Assembly (NCBI RefSeq): GCF_001956855.1
Contig: NZ_MTHD01000001.1
Location: 434,001 to 498,000 of the forward strand
Origin: Azonexus hydrophilus
Lineage (GTDB): Bacteria; Pseudomonadota; Gammaproteobacteria; Burkholderiales; Rhodocyclaceae
DNA: 64,000 nt
Reading direction: 5' to 3'
Part shown: positions 8,575-16,588 of the stretch, in pieces
Numbering within the stretch: the stretch's first letter is position 1
How the letters are laid out: every line of letters begins with the position of its first letter
Position numbers and translations under genes: made by a program
Notes under the pieces: generated by a model
What the model saw: the letters and a program-made list of their open reading frames with translations, nothing else
Databases searched by the model: none
Told to the model about the DNA's origin: nothing

Positions 8575-9582
8575 TCAGGTGGCCGAGAAGGTGAAGGCGT
8601 CGGCGAAGAATTCCTCTTCCGGCAGAGCGCATTGCGCGACGAAATCCTTGCGCGCAATGTCGATCATCACCGGCGAACCGCAGGCGTAAACCTGGTAGCC
8701 CGACAGGTCGGGGAAGTCGCTGACCACCGCCTGGTGCACGAAGCCGGTGCGCCCGGTCCATTGGTCATCCGCCGCCGGCTCGGAGAGCACGGGAACATAG
8801 TGGATATTGGCGTGGCTGGCAGCCCAGTGCTCGGGCAGTGCATTCTGGTAAAGATCGACGCGGGTCTTGGCGCCCCAGTAGATATGCATGGGGTGTGGAT
8901 AGCCGTCGGCGATGGCTTGCTCGACAATCGACTTGATCGGTGCGAAACCGGTGCCGCCGGCGAGCAGGATGACGGGTTTGGCGGCGTCGTTGTGCAGGTG
9001 GAAACCACCGTGCGGGCCGCTGAAACGGACGATGTCCTTGACCTTCATCGTCGTGAATACCTGCTCGGTAAAGAAACCGCCGGGCACGTGGCGGATGTGC
9101 AATTGCAGCAGGTTGTCTTCGCCGGGGGCGTTGGCCAGCGAAAAGCTGCGCTTGCGCCCTTCCTTGAGCAGGATGTCGATGTACTGGCCGGCAAGGAACT
9201 GCAGGTGTTCGCTGGCCGGCAGGCGCAGGTGCATGTCGATGACGTCGGGGGCCAGCTTGTCCAGCTTCTCGATGCGTGCCGGCAGCGTTTTTACCGGGAT
9301 GTCGTGCGCTGAGCGTAATTGCTTGCATTCGATGACCAGATCGGCGGTTGGCTTGGCGCAGCAGTAGAGCGCCAGGCCGGCGGCCTTGTCGGCATCGGAA
9401 AGCTGCGCCTTGCCGTGGTCGACGCTGCCTTCGAGAACCTGCCCCTTGCAGGCCCCGCAGGCCCCGTCCTTGCAGCCGTAGGGCATGCTCAGGCCTTGGC
9501 GCAGCGCGGCGTCGAGCAGGGATTCATCGGCTTCGGCCGCGAACTGGCGGCCGCTCGGCTGGACTGTCACTTGGTAGCGCAT
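8575..9582 (-). CDS. Ferredoxin-NAD(P)H flavoreductase (CDP-6-deoxy-delta-3,4-glucoseen reductase-like)
   Basis: A 335-residue electron-transfer protein. The N-terminal plant-type [2Fe-2S] ferredoxin domain has cysteines at 37, 42 and 45 and a fourth at 74 or 75 (YGCKDGACGACKG, LYCC). A ferredoxin-reductase domain follows, with the flavin motif RSFSLAN, the nucleotide site LLAGGTGFAPIKS and the C-terminal YACGSPVMID. In this lineage it is often annotated as CDP-6-deoxy-delta-3,4-glucoseen reductase, but no deoxysugar genes are nearby. The family also covers reductase components of oxygenases, so its partner is unknown. The start at 9582 follows an AGGGGAA-type site. Confidence 0.88.
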   Translation of the reverse strand: MRYQVTVQPSGRQFAAEADESLLDAALRQGLSMPYGCKDGACGACKGQVLEGSVDHGKAQLSDADKAAGLALYCCAKPTADLVIECKQLRSAHDIPVKTLPARIEKLDKLAPDVIDMHLRLPASEHLQFLAGQYIDILLKEGRKRSFSLANAPGEDNLLQLHIRHVPGGFFTEQVFTTMKVKDIVRFSGPHGGFHLHNDAAKPVILLAGGTGFAPIKSIVEQAIADGYPHPMHIYWGAKTRVDLYQNALPEHWAASHANIHYVPVLSEPAADDQWTGRTGFVHQAVVSDFPDLSGYQVYACGSPVMIDIARKDFVAQCALPEEEFFADAFTFSAT

Positions 9583-9603
9583 CGGTTCCCCTTGGTCGTC
9601 GGC

Positions 9604-9618
9604 TACAATGCCGACGTG
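9604..9618 (+). promoter_or_regulatory. Candidate -10 element giving a leaderless transcript for the SDR gene
   Basis: TACAAT at 9604-9609 lies six bases before the GTG start at 9616, about where transcription would begin from such a -10. No ribosome binding site precedes the GTG. A good -35 is not visible at 16-18 bp, so the assignment is tentative. Confidence 0.3.
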
Positions 9619-10506
9619 CAAAAAATCCTGATTGTCGGCAGCGGGGACGTCGCCCGCCGCATCCTTACCCAACTTGCCCCGCATTATCGCGTCTACGCCC
9701 TGCTGCGCGACATTTCACGCAGCAACGCCTGGCGTCTGGCCGGGGCGATCCCGGTGCCGGGTGATCTCGACAACCCGGACAGCCTGAAACGTCTTGGCGG
9801 GCTGGCCGACATCGTCCTGCATCTGGCACCGCCGCCGACCAGCGGCGAGACCGATCCGCGTACCCGGCATCTGCTGGCGGCACTGGGCAAGGCGAAAAGT
9901 CTACCACGGCGCCTGGTTTACGTAAGCACGACAGGGGTTTACGGCGATTGTGCCGGTGCCGTCATCGATGAAACGCAGCGCCTGAACCCGGATAACCTGC
10001 GTGCCGTACGCCGGGTCGATGCCGAAAACTGCCTGCGCGCATGGGGGCGGCGCTCGGGCGTCGATGTCTGCATCCTGCGCGCGCCGGGTATTTACGCCGC
10101 CGACCGGCTGCCGCTGGAGCGCCTGGAAAAAGGCCTGCCGGCGCTGGTCGACCGCGAGGACGTGTTCACCAATCACATCCACGCCGAAGATCTTGCCGCC
10201 GCCTGCATCGCCGCCTTGCGGCGCGGTGCCTGCAATCGTGCCTACAATGCGGTCGACGACAGCGACTTGAAGATGGGCGAATATTTCGACAAGGTGGCCG
10301 ATGCCTTCGCGCTGCCGCGCCCGCCGCGCCTGGCAAAGACGCAACTTGCGGCAGTCGTGTCGCCGGTACAGATGTCGTTCATGCGCGAATCGCGGCGGAT
10401 CGGCAATCGTCGTTTGAAACAGGAATTAAAACTGAGCCTCGCCTATCCGACGGTGGACGTCGGAATTGCCGAGGCCGTCTCAAGGAGAAACGCATGCTCG
10501 TTCTGA
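9616..10506 (+). CDS. NAD(P)-dependent epimerase/dehydratase-like (extended SDR) protein
   Basis: A 296-residue protein of the atypical extended short-chain dehydrogenase group (YeeZ-like). The N-terminus carries the Rossmann nucleotide motif as KILIVGSGDVARRIL. VYVSTTGVYGDC holds the region with the catalytic Ser/Thr and Tyr, followed by ILRAPGIYAADRLPLERL. The substrate is unknown. The start is taken as the GTG at 9616, because the dinucleotide-binding strand begins immediately after it; the open frame upstream is antisense to the reductase gene and lacks similarity. It overlaps the next gene by 13 bp. Confidence 0.85.
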   Translation: MQKILIVGSGDVARRILTQLAPHYRVYALLRDISRSNAWRLAGAIPVPGDLDNPDSLKRLGGLADIVLHLAPPPTSGETDPRTRHLLAALGKAKSLPRRLVYVSTTGVYGDCAGAVIDETQRLNPDNLRAVRRVDAENCLRAWGRRSGVDVCILRAPGIYAADRLPLERLEKGLPALVDREDVFTNHIHAEDLAAACIAALRRGACNRAYNAVDDSDLKMGEYFDKVADAFALPRPPRLAKTQLAAVVSPVQMSFMRESRRIGNRRLKQELKLSLAYPTVDVGIAEAVSRRNACSF

Positions 10507-10910
10507 AGACCCTGCATATCTGGATGGTCATTTCCTGGTTCGCCGGCCTGTTCTACCTGCCGCGCATCTACGTCAACCTGGCGATGGTGCCGGCTGACAG
10601 CATCGCCGAGCGCGAACGGCTGCTGCTGATGTCGGGCAAGCTGTACAAGTTCATGACCCCGCTCGGCATTCTGGCGGTGGCCACCGGCCTGTGGCTGTGG
10701 TTCGCCTACGGTTTCCAGGGTGGCTGGCTGCACGCCAAGACTACGCTGGTCGCGGTGCTGGCGATCTATCACGTTTATTGCGGTCAACTGCTGAAAAACT
10801 TCAAGAACGGGCGCAATACCAAGTCGCACGTGTGGTTCCGCTTTTTCAACGAAGTCCCGGTGATCGTCCTGCTGGTCGTTCTTTTCCTCGTCGTCCTGAA
10901 GCCTTTCTGA
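10494..10910 (+). CDS. HemJ/CopD-family membrane protein (possible protoporphyrinogen IX oxidase)
   Basis: A 138-residue protein with four hydrophobic segments. Its pattern is that of UPF0093/HemJ: LKTLHIWMVISWFAGLFYLPR, LYKFMTPLGILAVATG, GWLHAKTTLVAVLAIYHVYCG and RFFNEVPVIVLL. HemJ oxidises protoporphyrinogen IX in heme synthesis. The His of the HemJ pattern FVYH after the first helix is not present here (YVNLAM). I therefore keep the broader CopD-family name as an alternative. An AAGGAG site precedes the ATG at 10494. The gene lies between the SDR and methyltransferase genes in one operon. Confidence 0.75.
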   Translation: MLVLKTLHIWMVISWFAGLFYLPRIYVNLAMVPADSIAERERLLLMSGKLYKFMTPLGILAVATGLWLWFAYGFQGGWLHAKTTLVAVLAIYHVYCGQLLKNFKNGRNTKSHVWFRFFNEVPVIVLLVVLFLVVLKPF

Positions 10911-10911
10911 C

Positions 10912-12054
10912 ATGAACAAATATTTCGCCATTTGCCCGCGCGGGCTCGAAGAACTGCTGCTCGAAGAGTTGCGCGCCATCGGCGCCGAAGAGTTGCGGTC
11001 GACCCACGGCGGCGTGCATTTTTCCGGCGACTGGTCGGTCTGTTACCGCGCCAACCTGGAATCCCGGCTGGCCACCCGCATCCTGCTGCACATCGTCACC
11101 GGGCCGTACGCCAAGGAAGACGACATCTACCGCCTGGCCGTGCGCCAGTTGTGGCCCAACCATTTCGCCGTGTCGCGGACGATGCGCGTGGTGACGACGG
11201 CGATCAAATGCCCGCTGAAGTCGCTCGATTTCGTCACGCTACGCGTCAAGGATGCTGTCTGCGACCGTTTCCGCGAGGACCTCGGCGAGCGCCCGAATAT
11301 CGAGACGCGCAACCCGGATGTCAGCGTCCATGTCTTCCTGACCGAGAATACCTGCACGCTGTACCTCGATACTTCCGGCCAGCCGCTGTGGCAACGCGGT
11401 TTCCGCAAGGCCAGCGTGGATGCGCCGCTGAAGGAGAATCTCGCTGCCGGCATCCTCAAGCTGAGCGGCTGGCAGCCGGGCATGCCGCTGATCGACCCGA
11501 TGTGCGGCAGCGGCACCTTCCTGCTCGAAGCCGTGCAGATGGCGCTCGACCGCGCGCCCGGGCTGGATCGTGGTTTCGCCTTCGAACTGCTGAAGAAGTT
11601 CGAAGCTCTGGAATGGGCACGCATCCGCGCCGCTGCCGAAGCCCGCGTCAAGCCGGCCGAGCGCATGGACATCCGTGGCTGGGACAACGACGACCGCGCC
11701 GTGCGCGCGACCCGGCGCAACCTGCAGGAAGCCGGTTTCGGCAATATTGTTACGGTCGACCAGGGCGATATCCTGGAAATCGCGCCGCTCAACGAAACCG
11801 GCATCCTCGTCACCAATCCGCCGTACGGCGAACGCATTGGCGAAGCGGACGATCTGGCCGCTTTCTACCCGCAACTGGGGACGGCGCTGAAGCGGCACTG
11901 GGCTGGCTGGAACTGTTTCTTCTTCACCGCCGATCTGCGCTTGCCCAAGCTGGTCGGTTTGAAGCCGAGCCGCAAGACACCGCTGTTCAACGGGCCGCTC
12001 GAATGCCGGCTGTTCGAGATCCGCATGGTGAGCGGGAGTAACCGCAAGGTCTGA
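10912..12054 (+). CDS. THUMP-domain class I SAM-dependent RNA methyltransferase (RlmL N-terminal/YpsC type)
   Basis: A 380-residue enzyme. The N-terminal part (about 1-155) is a ferredoxin-like plus THUMP RNA-binding module. The C-terminal part is a Rossmann methyltransferase with the SAM loop LIDPMCGSGTFLLEA and the catalytic NPPYGERIG typical of N2-guanine RNA methyltransferases. It resembles the N-terminal half of RlmL (m2G2445 of 23S rRNA) but lacks the RlmK half, as in the stand-alone YpsC family. The start lies one base after the stop of the HemJ-like gene. Confidence 0.9.
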   Translation: MNKYFAICPRGLEELLLEELRAIGAEELRSTHGGVHFSGDWSVCYRANLESRLATRILLHIVTGPYAKEDDIYRLAVRQLWPNHFAVSRTMRVVTTAIKCPLKSLDFVTLRVKDAVCDRFREDLGERPNIETRNPDVSVHVFLTENTCTLYLDTSGQPLWQRGFRKASVDAPLKENLAAGILKLSGWQPGMPLIDPMCGSGTFLLEAVQMALDRAPGLDRGFAFELLKKFEALEWARIRAAAEARVKPAERMDIRGWDNDDRAVRATRRNLQEAGFGNIVTVDQGDILEIAPLNETGILVTNPPYGERIGEADDLAAFYPQLGTALKRHWAGWNCFFFTADLRLPKLVGLKPSRKTPLFNGPLECRLFEIRMVSGSNRKV

Positions 12055-12080
12055 ATGCTGCACTGCGCCATGGAAGGTGT

Positions 12081-12109
12081 TTGATTCCGTGCGGAATTCC
12101 GCAGACAAT
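12081..12109 (+). promoter_or_regulatory. Promoter with operator-like inverted repeats in the spacer, upstream of the CoA-transferase
   Basis: TTGATT (12081-12086) and GACAAT (12104-12109) are separated by 17 bp. The spacer holds the perfect palindrome TGCGGAATTCCGCA (12090-12103). It overlaps a second one, ATTCCGTGCGGAAT (12084-12097), giving three CGGAAT/ATTCCG half-sites. A regulator bound here would sit between -35 and -10. The regulator is not identifiable from the window. Confidence 0.5.
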
Positions 12110-12156
12110 GCTGGGCGACTTTTGTCGTTTCCAATAAAAAAGCTCAGGAGAACAGC

Positions 12157-13452
12157 ATGTCCGTCCAATCCCTTTACCAGTCCAAACGCATGTCGGCCGC
12201 CGACGCCATCCAGGTGCTCAAGGATGGTGACACCATCGTCGTCCCGACCGGCGTCGGCGAACCGCCCAGCCTGCTGACGGCCCTCTCGGACGCGCGCCGC
12301 AATTACCGCGACATCAAGGTGTCGCAGATCCTGCCGCTGCGCAAGTACGGTTACATCGACCCGGAAACCACCGAACATGTCCGCCACAGCGCCTATTTCT
12401 TCGGTGGCGCGACCCGTCCGGGCGGCCAGGAGGGCTGGATCGACTTCGTGCCGGCCTACTTCTCCGAACTGCCGATGCTTATCAAGCGCGGCCTGACGCC
12501 GTCGGAAGTGGTGTTCTCGATGGCCTCGCCGATGGACGAACATGGTTTCTTCTCGCTGTCGCTGGCGCCGGACTACACCATGGCCGCCATCGAAAAGGCG
12601 CGCGCGGTGGTGCTCGAAGTCAATCCGAACGTGCCGTTCGCCAACGGCGATTGCCACATCCATATTTCTCAGGTGGCGGCTCTGACCGAAAGCAGCGATC
12701 CGCTGCTCGAAGTCGGCCTGCCCAAGATTGGTCCGGTCCAGGAAGCCATCGGCAGCTATGTCGCCGAAATGATCCCCGATGGTGCGACGCTGCAGATCGG
12801 CTACGGCGGCATTCCCGACGCCGTGGTCATGCAGCTGACCAACAAGCACGACCTCGGCATCCATACCGAAATGGTCGGTGACGGCATCATGACGCTGGTC
12901 GAAGCCGGCGTTGTGAACAACCTGAAGAAGAACTACCACCGCGGCAAGATGCTGGCGACCTTCGCGCTGGGCTCGAAGAAGCTGTACGACTTCATGCACC
13001 GCAATCCGGCGCTGGAAATGCACCCGGTCGACTTCACCAACGATCCGTATCTGGCTGGGCAAAACGACAACCTGCATTGCATCAATGCGACGATGCAGAT
13101 CGATTTCATGGGCCAGTGCGGCTCCGAAAGCCTCGGCGCGAAGCCGTATTCCGGCACCGGTGGTCAGGCCGACTTCGTCCGTGCGGCCAACCGCTCCAAC
13201 GGTGGCAAGGCCTTCATCGTGCTGCCGTCGACGGCCAAGGATGACACCATCTCGCGCATCGTACCGACGCTGACGCCGGGGACGCATGTGTCGACCAGCA
13301 AGAACGACATCAACTACGTCGTCACCGAGCACGGTGTTGCCCAGTTGCGCGGCAAGAGCGCCAAGCAGCGGTGTGAAGCACTGATTGCCATCGCTCACCC
13401 CGCTTTCCGTGCAGAATTGCGTGAAACCGCGAAGAAGATGAACCTGTTGTGA
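12157..13452 (+). CDS. Acetyl-CoA hydrolase / acyl-CoA:carboxylate CoA-transferase
   Basis: A 431-residue enzyme of the Cat1/AbfT (acetyl-CoA hydrolase/4-hydroxybutyrate CoA-transferase) family. It moves CoA between short-chain acids, or hydrolyses acetyl-CoA, through a glutamyl-CoA intermediate. The likely catalytic Glu is in GIHTEMVGDG. Other family stretches are QIGYGGIPDAV, GTGGQADFVRAANRS and YVVTEHGVAQLRGKS. The substrate pair cannot be assigned from sequence. The ATG at 12157 follows a CAGGAGAAC site. The promoter region carries a conspicuous palindromic operator. The next gene starts 7 bp downstream. Confidence 0.9.
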   Translation: MSVQSLYQSKRMSAADAIQVLKDGDTIVVPTGVGEPPSLLTALSDARRNYRDIKVSQILPLRKYGYIDPETTEHVRHSAYFFGGATRPGGQEGWIDFVPAYFSELPMLIKRGLTPSEVVFSMASPMDEHGFFSLSLAPDYTMAAIEKARAVVLEVNPNVPFANGDCHIHISQVAALTESSDPLLEVGLPKIGPVQEAIGSYVAEMIPDGATLQIGYGGIPDAVVMQLTNKHDLGIHTEMVGDGIMTLVEAGVVNNLKKNYHRGKMLATFALGSKKLYDFMHRNPALEMHPVDFTNDPYLAGQNDNLHCINATMQIDFMGQCGSESLGAKPYSGTGGQADFVRAANRSNGGKAFIVLPSTAKDDTISRIVPTLTPGTHVSTSKNDINYVVTEHGVAQLRGKSAKQRCEALIAIAHPAFRAELRETAKKMNLL

Positions 13453-13459
13453 GGAACTG

Positions 13460-13789
13460 ATGCACCTGCCTAAACGCTTTTCCGACCAGGAACTTGAGCA
13501 GATCGTAGAAGAAGCGACGATCTACATGTGTGCCTGTCCGGGGCAGGTGGCGGTGCAGTTGCGCGCTCTGCGTGAACTGCACCGTTATCAGGGCAATTGC
13601 GAGATCGAGCCTAGCAACGATATCGAGGTGCATCGGACGATCGCCGAAGCTGCGGTGCGCGCGCACGCGCTGATGGAAGACTGCATGGAGCGGGTGCTCG
13701 CGATCGAAGGCTGGGACCGGAGTACGCTGAAAATGCCGGAAGGTTTGCGGCGCAAGCGTAATGAAATGATCGAGCGCGACGTTTACTGA
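13460..13789 (+). CDS. Uncharacterised protein with a CxCPGQVA motif
   Basis: A 109-residue soluble protein that I cannot assign to a named family. Its most notable feature is YMCACPGQVAVQLRALRELH near residue 25. A further Cys (GNCE) and a late Cys (EDCMERV) follow. The C-terminus is charged and helical. It lies 7 bp after the CoA-transferase stop and is probably in the same operon. A GAGGAAC site precedes the ATG. The paired cysteines could bind metal or be redox-active; that is speculation. Confidence 0.75.
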   Translation: MHLPKRFSDQELEQIVEEATIYMCACPGQVAVQLRALRELHRYQGNCEIEPSNDIEVHRTIAEAAVRAHALMEDCMERVLAIEGWDRSTLKMPEGLRRKRNEMIERDVY

Positions 13790-13875
13790 GCCGGCGGCTT
13801 ACAAACTGTAGCAATTTCCCGCTGCTGTTCCGGTTGTCCTTGGACTATGCTTGATCCACAAGCACGGGGACGCAC

Positions 13876-14211
13876 ATGAAACTCGCCAGGATTTTTCCGG
13901 TATTGCTCTGCCTGTGCATTCTGGCCGGCCAGAATGCATGGGCGCACGCGCCACGGGCCCGGGTTGGCGTCTTCTTCGGCCCGGTCTGGTCGCCGTTCTG
14001 GTACCCGTCGCCCTGGCCCTACTATCCGCCGCCGATCGTTGTCGCGCCTGCGCCACCGCCGCCTCCGCCGGTGTATATCGAGCAGTCGTCGGGCAATGCG
14101 GAAGCGACCGGCGACTACTGGTATTTCTGTCACAGTGCCCGAGCCTATTACCCGGCGGTCACGACATGTCCCGAGGACTGGTTGCCCGTCCTGCCCGTGC
14201 CGGAAAAATGA
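13876..14211 (+). CDS. Small secreted Pro/Tyr-rich protein
   Basis: A 111-residue protein with a typical Sec signal peptide (MKLARIFPVLLCLCILAG, cleavage likely after AWA). A Pro/Trp/Tyr-rich stretch follows (PFWYPSPWPYYPPP, then a run of prolines). The C-terminal motif YWYFCHSARAYYPAVTTCPEDW has two cysteines able to form a disulfide. Small proteins with this ending are common in Proteobacteria and have no known function. The lipoprotein gene starts 12 bp downstream, so they probably form an envelope-protein pair. Confidence 0.8.
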   Translation: MKLARIFPVLLCLCILAGQNAWAHAPRARVGVFFGPVWSPFWYPSPWPYYPPPIVVAPAPPPPPPVYIEQSSGNAEATGDYWYFCHSARAYYPAVTTCPEDWLPVLPVPEK

Positions 14212-14223
14212 AAGGTGTCAGTC

Positions 14224-14751
14224 ATGCAACGCTTGCGAACGCCATGTGTCCTGCTGTCTTCCCTGTTGTTTCTCGGCGCCTGTACGGTCATTCCGACCGG
14301 GCCCAGCGTCATGGTCCTGCCCGGGACGGGGCAGAGTATTGAACGCTTCCGGGCCGACGAAGCATGGTGCAGGGATGATGCCATGCGTCAGATCGGTGGC
14401 AAAACGGCCGGTCAGGCGCAGCGGGAATCAGCCGTAACCAGTGCAGCGGTAGGGACGGCAGTCGGTGCGCTCGCTGGCGCCGCGATTGGTGGTGATGGCC
14501 GTGGTGCCGCAGTCGGTGCCGGTGTCGGCCTGCTGGCCGGCAGCGCCGCCGGCGGTGATGCCGGGCGGCGGTCAGGCGTGGGCACCCAGCAGCAGTACGA
14601 CAACGCCTATATCCAGTGCATGTATGCCAAGGGCCACCGGGTGCCGGTGCCTGGCAACGTCAGCTATGCCAAACCGGTGAGGGCGGCGGAGGCGGGGATT
14701 CCTGTCCCGCCGGCCGGCAAACCGCCGGCTCCGCCACCCGGCGTGCGCTGA
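14224..14751 (+). CDS. Glycine-zipper lipoprotein
   Basis: A 175-residue outer-membrane-type lipoprotein. The signal sequence ends in the lipobox LGAC, so Cys is likely lipidated. The middle of the protein (about residues 70-115) is a glycine zipper of repeating G/A pairs (AVGTAVGALAGAAIGGDGRG). YDNAYIQCMYAKGH follows, then a Pro-rich C-terminus. I chose the ATG at 14224 because AAAGGTG lies six bases upstream; a GTG at 14215 would fall on that site. It converges on lipA with one base between the stops. Confidence 0.85.
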   Translation: MQRLRTPCVLLSSLLFLGACTVIPTGPSVMVLPGTGQSIERFRADEAWCRDDAMRQIGGKTAGQAQRESAVTSAAVGTAVGALAGAAIGGDGRGAAVGAGVGLLAGSAAGGDAGRRSGVGTQQQYDNAYIQCMYAKGHRVPVPGNVSYAKPVRAAEAGIPVPPAGKPPAPPPGVR

Positions 14752-14752
14752 C

Positions 14753-15706
14753 TCAGGCGACGCCGGCGCTGTGCGCCTGCTCGTCGGCCCAGTAGCTTGA
14801 ACGGACCATCGGTGCGCAGGCGGCACCGGTGAACCCCATCTTCTTCGCTTCTTCCTCGTACATCTTGAAGATGTCGGGATGGACGTAGCGCGTTACCGGC
14901 AGGTGGTGGCCGGACGGCGCCAGGTATTGGCCGATGGTCAGCATCTCGACGTCGTGGGCGCGCAGGTCGCGCATGACTTCCAGAATTTCCTCGTCGGTTT
15001 CACCGAGGCCGACCATCAGGCCGGATTTGGTGGAAACCTTCGGGTAGCGGGCCTTGAACTGCTTCAGGAACTCGAGCGAGTGCTTGTAGTCCGCACCGGG
15101 GCGGGCCTGCTTGTACAGCCGCGGCACCGTCTCCATGTTGTGGTTGAGGACGTCGGGCAGGGCGCCACCGAGGACGTCGAGGGCGACGTCCATGCGGCCG
15201 CGGAAGTCGGGCACCAGGGTTTCGATGGTGGTCGTCGGTGACAGGGCGCGCGTGTTGCTGATGACGTCGACAAAGTGCTGGGCACCGCCGTCGCGCAGAT
15301 CGTCACGGTCGACACTGGTGATGACGACATAACGCAGCTTCAGTGCGGCGACCGATTCGGCCAGTTCGCGCGGTTCGTCCGGGTTGGGCGGCAGGGGTAC
15401 CCCATGACCGACGTCGCAGAACGGGCAGCGGCGGGTGCAGATGTCGCCGAGGATCATGAAGGTGGCGGTGCCGCGGCCGAAGCATTCACCGATATTCGGG
15501 CAGGTCGCTTCTTCGCAGACGGTGTGCAGCTTCTTTTCGCGCAGCATGGTCTTGATCTCGCCGAAGCGGCCGGCGCTGTTGCCGGCCTTGACGCGGATCC
15601 AATCCGGTTTGCGCAGCGGTTCGGCGACCGGCACGATCTTGATCGGGATGCGTGCGGTCTTCAGTTCGCCTTTTTGTTTGACGCCTTTTTGCTTGATTTC
15701 AGCCAT
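14753..15706 (-). CDS. lipA: Lipoyl synthase
   Basis: A radical SAM enzyme of 317 residues that inserts two sulfurs into protein-bound octanoyl groups to make lipoate. The auxiliary cluster cysteines are at 64, 69 and 75 ([12 protein letters not shown]). The radical SAM CxxxCxxC is at 90, 94 and 97 (CTRRCPFC). The conserved RSSYWADEQ is near the C-terminus. It overlaps lipB by 8 bp and is last in an operon with lipB, ybeD, the D-amino acid transaminase and the PBP. Confidence 0.97.
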   Translation of the reverse strand: MAEIKQKGVKQKGELKTARIPIKIVPVAEPLRKPDWIRVKAGNSAGRFGEIKTMLREKKLHTVCEEATCPNIGECFGRGTATFMILGDICTRRCPFCDVGHGVPLPPNPDEPRELAESVAALKLRYVVITSVDRDDLRDGGAQHFVDVISNTRALSPTTTIETLVPDFRGRMDVALDVLGGALPDVLNHNMETVPRLYKQARPGADYKHSLEFLKQFKARYPKVSTKSGLMVGLGETDEEILEVMRDLRAHDVEMLTIGQYLAPSGHHLPVTRYVHPDIFKMYEEEAKKMGFTGAACAPMVRSSYWADEQAHSAGVA

Positions 15707-16316
15707 TTTGTCGGTCCAGTTGCTGCAGCAGGTGCTGCGAGAGTTGCTCGCCGGCCTCGTCAGTGGTGAGCGGAATGTTCAGGTCGCGGGTCTGGGTCAC
15801 TTGCAGACCCGGGTAGCCGCAGGGATTGATTGCGGCGAATGGCGTCATGTCCATGTCCACGTTCAATGACACGCCGTGGTAAGAGCAGCCGTTCCTGATG
15901 CGCAGGCCTAGCGCGGCGACCTTCGCGTCGGCGACGTAGACGCCGGGGGCACCGTCGCGGCGTTCGGCGGTCACGCCGTGTTCGGCAAGCAGGTCGATGA
16001 CGGCCTGCTCGATGGCGGTGACCAGTTCACGCACCTTGATCTTCAGGCGCGACAGGTCGAGCAGCAGATAGATCAGCACCTGCCCAGGGCCGTGATAGGT
16101 GACCTGGCCGCCACGATCGATTTTGACGATGGGAATGCCGACGTCGCGCAGGATGTGCTCCGGCTTGCCGGCCTGGCCCAGCGTGTACACCGGCGGATGC
16201 TCGACGATCCACAACTCGTCCGGCGTTTCCGCTGTCCGGGTGGCGGTGAAATCCTGCATGGCCTGGAAGGTCGGTTCGTAAGCGACCCGCCCCAGGCGTT
16301 TGACGGTGATGTTCAC
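15699..16316 (-). CDS. lipB: Octanoyltransferase LipB
   Basis: A 205-residue enzyme that transfers octanoate from acyl carrier protein to lipoyl domains, the step before LipA. Family motifs are [29 protein letters not shown] (with the catalytic Lys region) and [13 protein letters not shown] (catalytic Cys). The start is a GTG at 16316 one base past the ybeD stop, giving MNITVKRLG; translation is probably coupled to ybeD. Confidence 0.96.
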   Translation of the reverse strand: MNITVKRLGRVAYEPTFQAMQDFTATRTAETPDELWIVEHPPVYTLGQAGKPEHILRDVGIPIVKIDRGGQVTYHGPGQVLIYLLLDLSRLKIKVRELVTAIEQAVIDLLAEHGVTAERRDGAPGVYVADAKVAALGLRIRNGCSYHGVSLNVDMDMTPFAAINPCGYPGLQVTQTRDLNIPLTTDEAGEQLSQHLLQQLDRQNG

Positions 16317-16317
16317 G

Positions 16318-16587
16318 TTAAAGGACGACCTTCACCAGCGGATGGGCGGTCAGATCCGTGTACAGCGCATCGAGTTGCGGCTTTGAGGTGGCGACGACGG
16401 TACAGGTCAGGCTCAGGTAATTGCCGCCGGAACTGGCGCGCATTTCCATGCTGGCACCGTCGAAGTCGGGGGCGTGCCGGGTGACGATGGTCAGCACGAC
16501 CTGGGCGAGTTCATCGTGCGCCTTGCCCATGATCTTCAGGGGAAAGTCGCAGGGAAATTCGAGGAGGGTGTCCTTGTACGAAGCCAT
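16318..16587 (-). CDS. ybeD: YbeD-like DUF493 protein
   Basis: An 89-residue protein of the DUF493 family, a small alpha/beta fold resembling ACT/regulatory domains. [20 protein letters not shown] and [20 protein letters not shown] match the family, as does the placement beside lipB, which is also seen in E. coli. Its molecular role is unknown; a regulatory or accessory role in lipoylation is inferred from context only. Confidence 0.92.
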   Translation of the reverse strand: MASYKDTLLEFPCDFPLKIMGKAHDELAQVVLTIVTRHAPDFDGASMEMRASSGGNYLSLTCTVVATSKPQLDALYTDLTAHPLVKVVL

Positions 16588-16588
16588 G

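Noticed and set aside
11239-13398. A 719-codon minus-strand frame across the methyltransferase and CoA-transferase genes.
   Set aside because: It spans two well-supported plus-strand genes and the gap between them, and shows no domain or signal.
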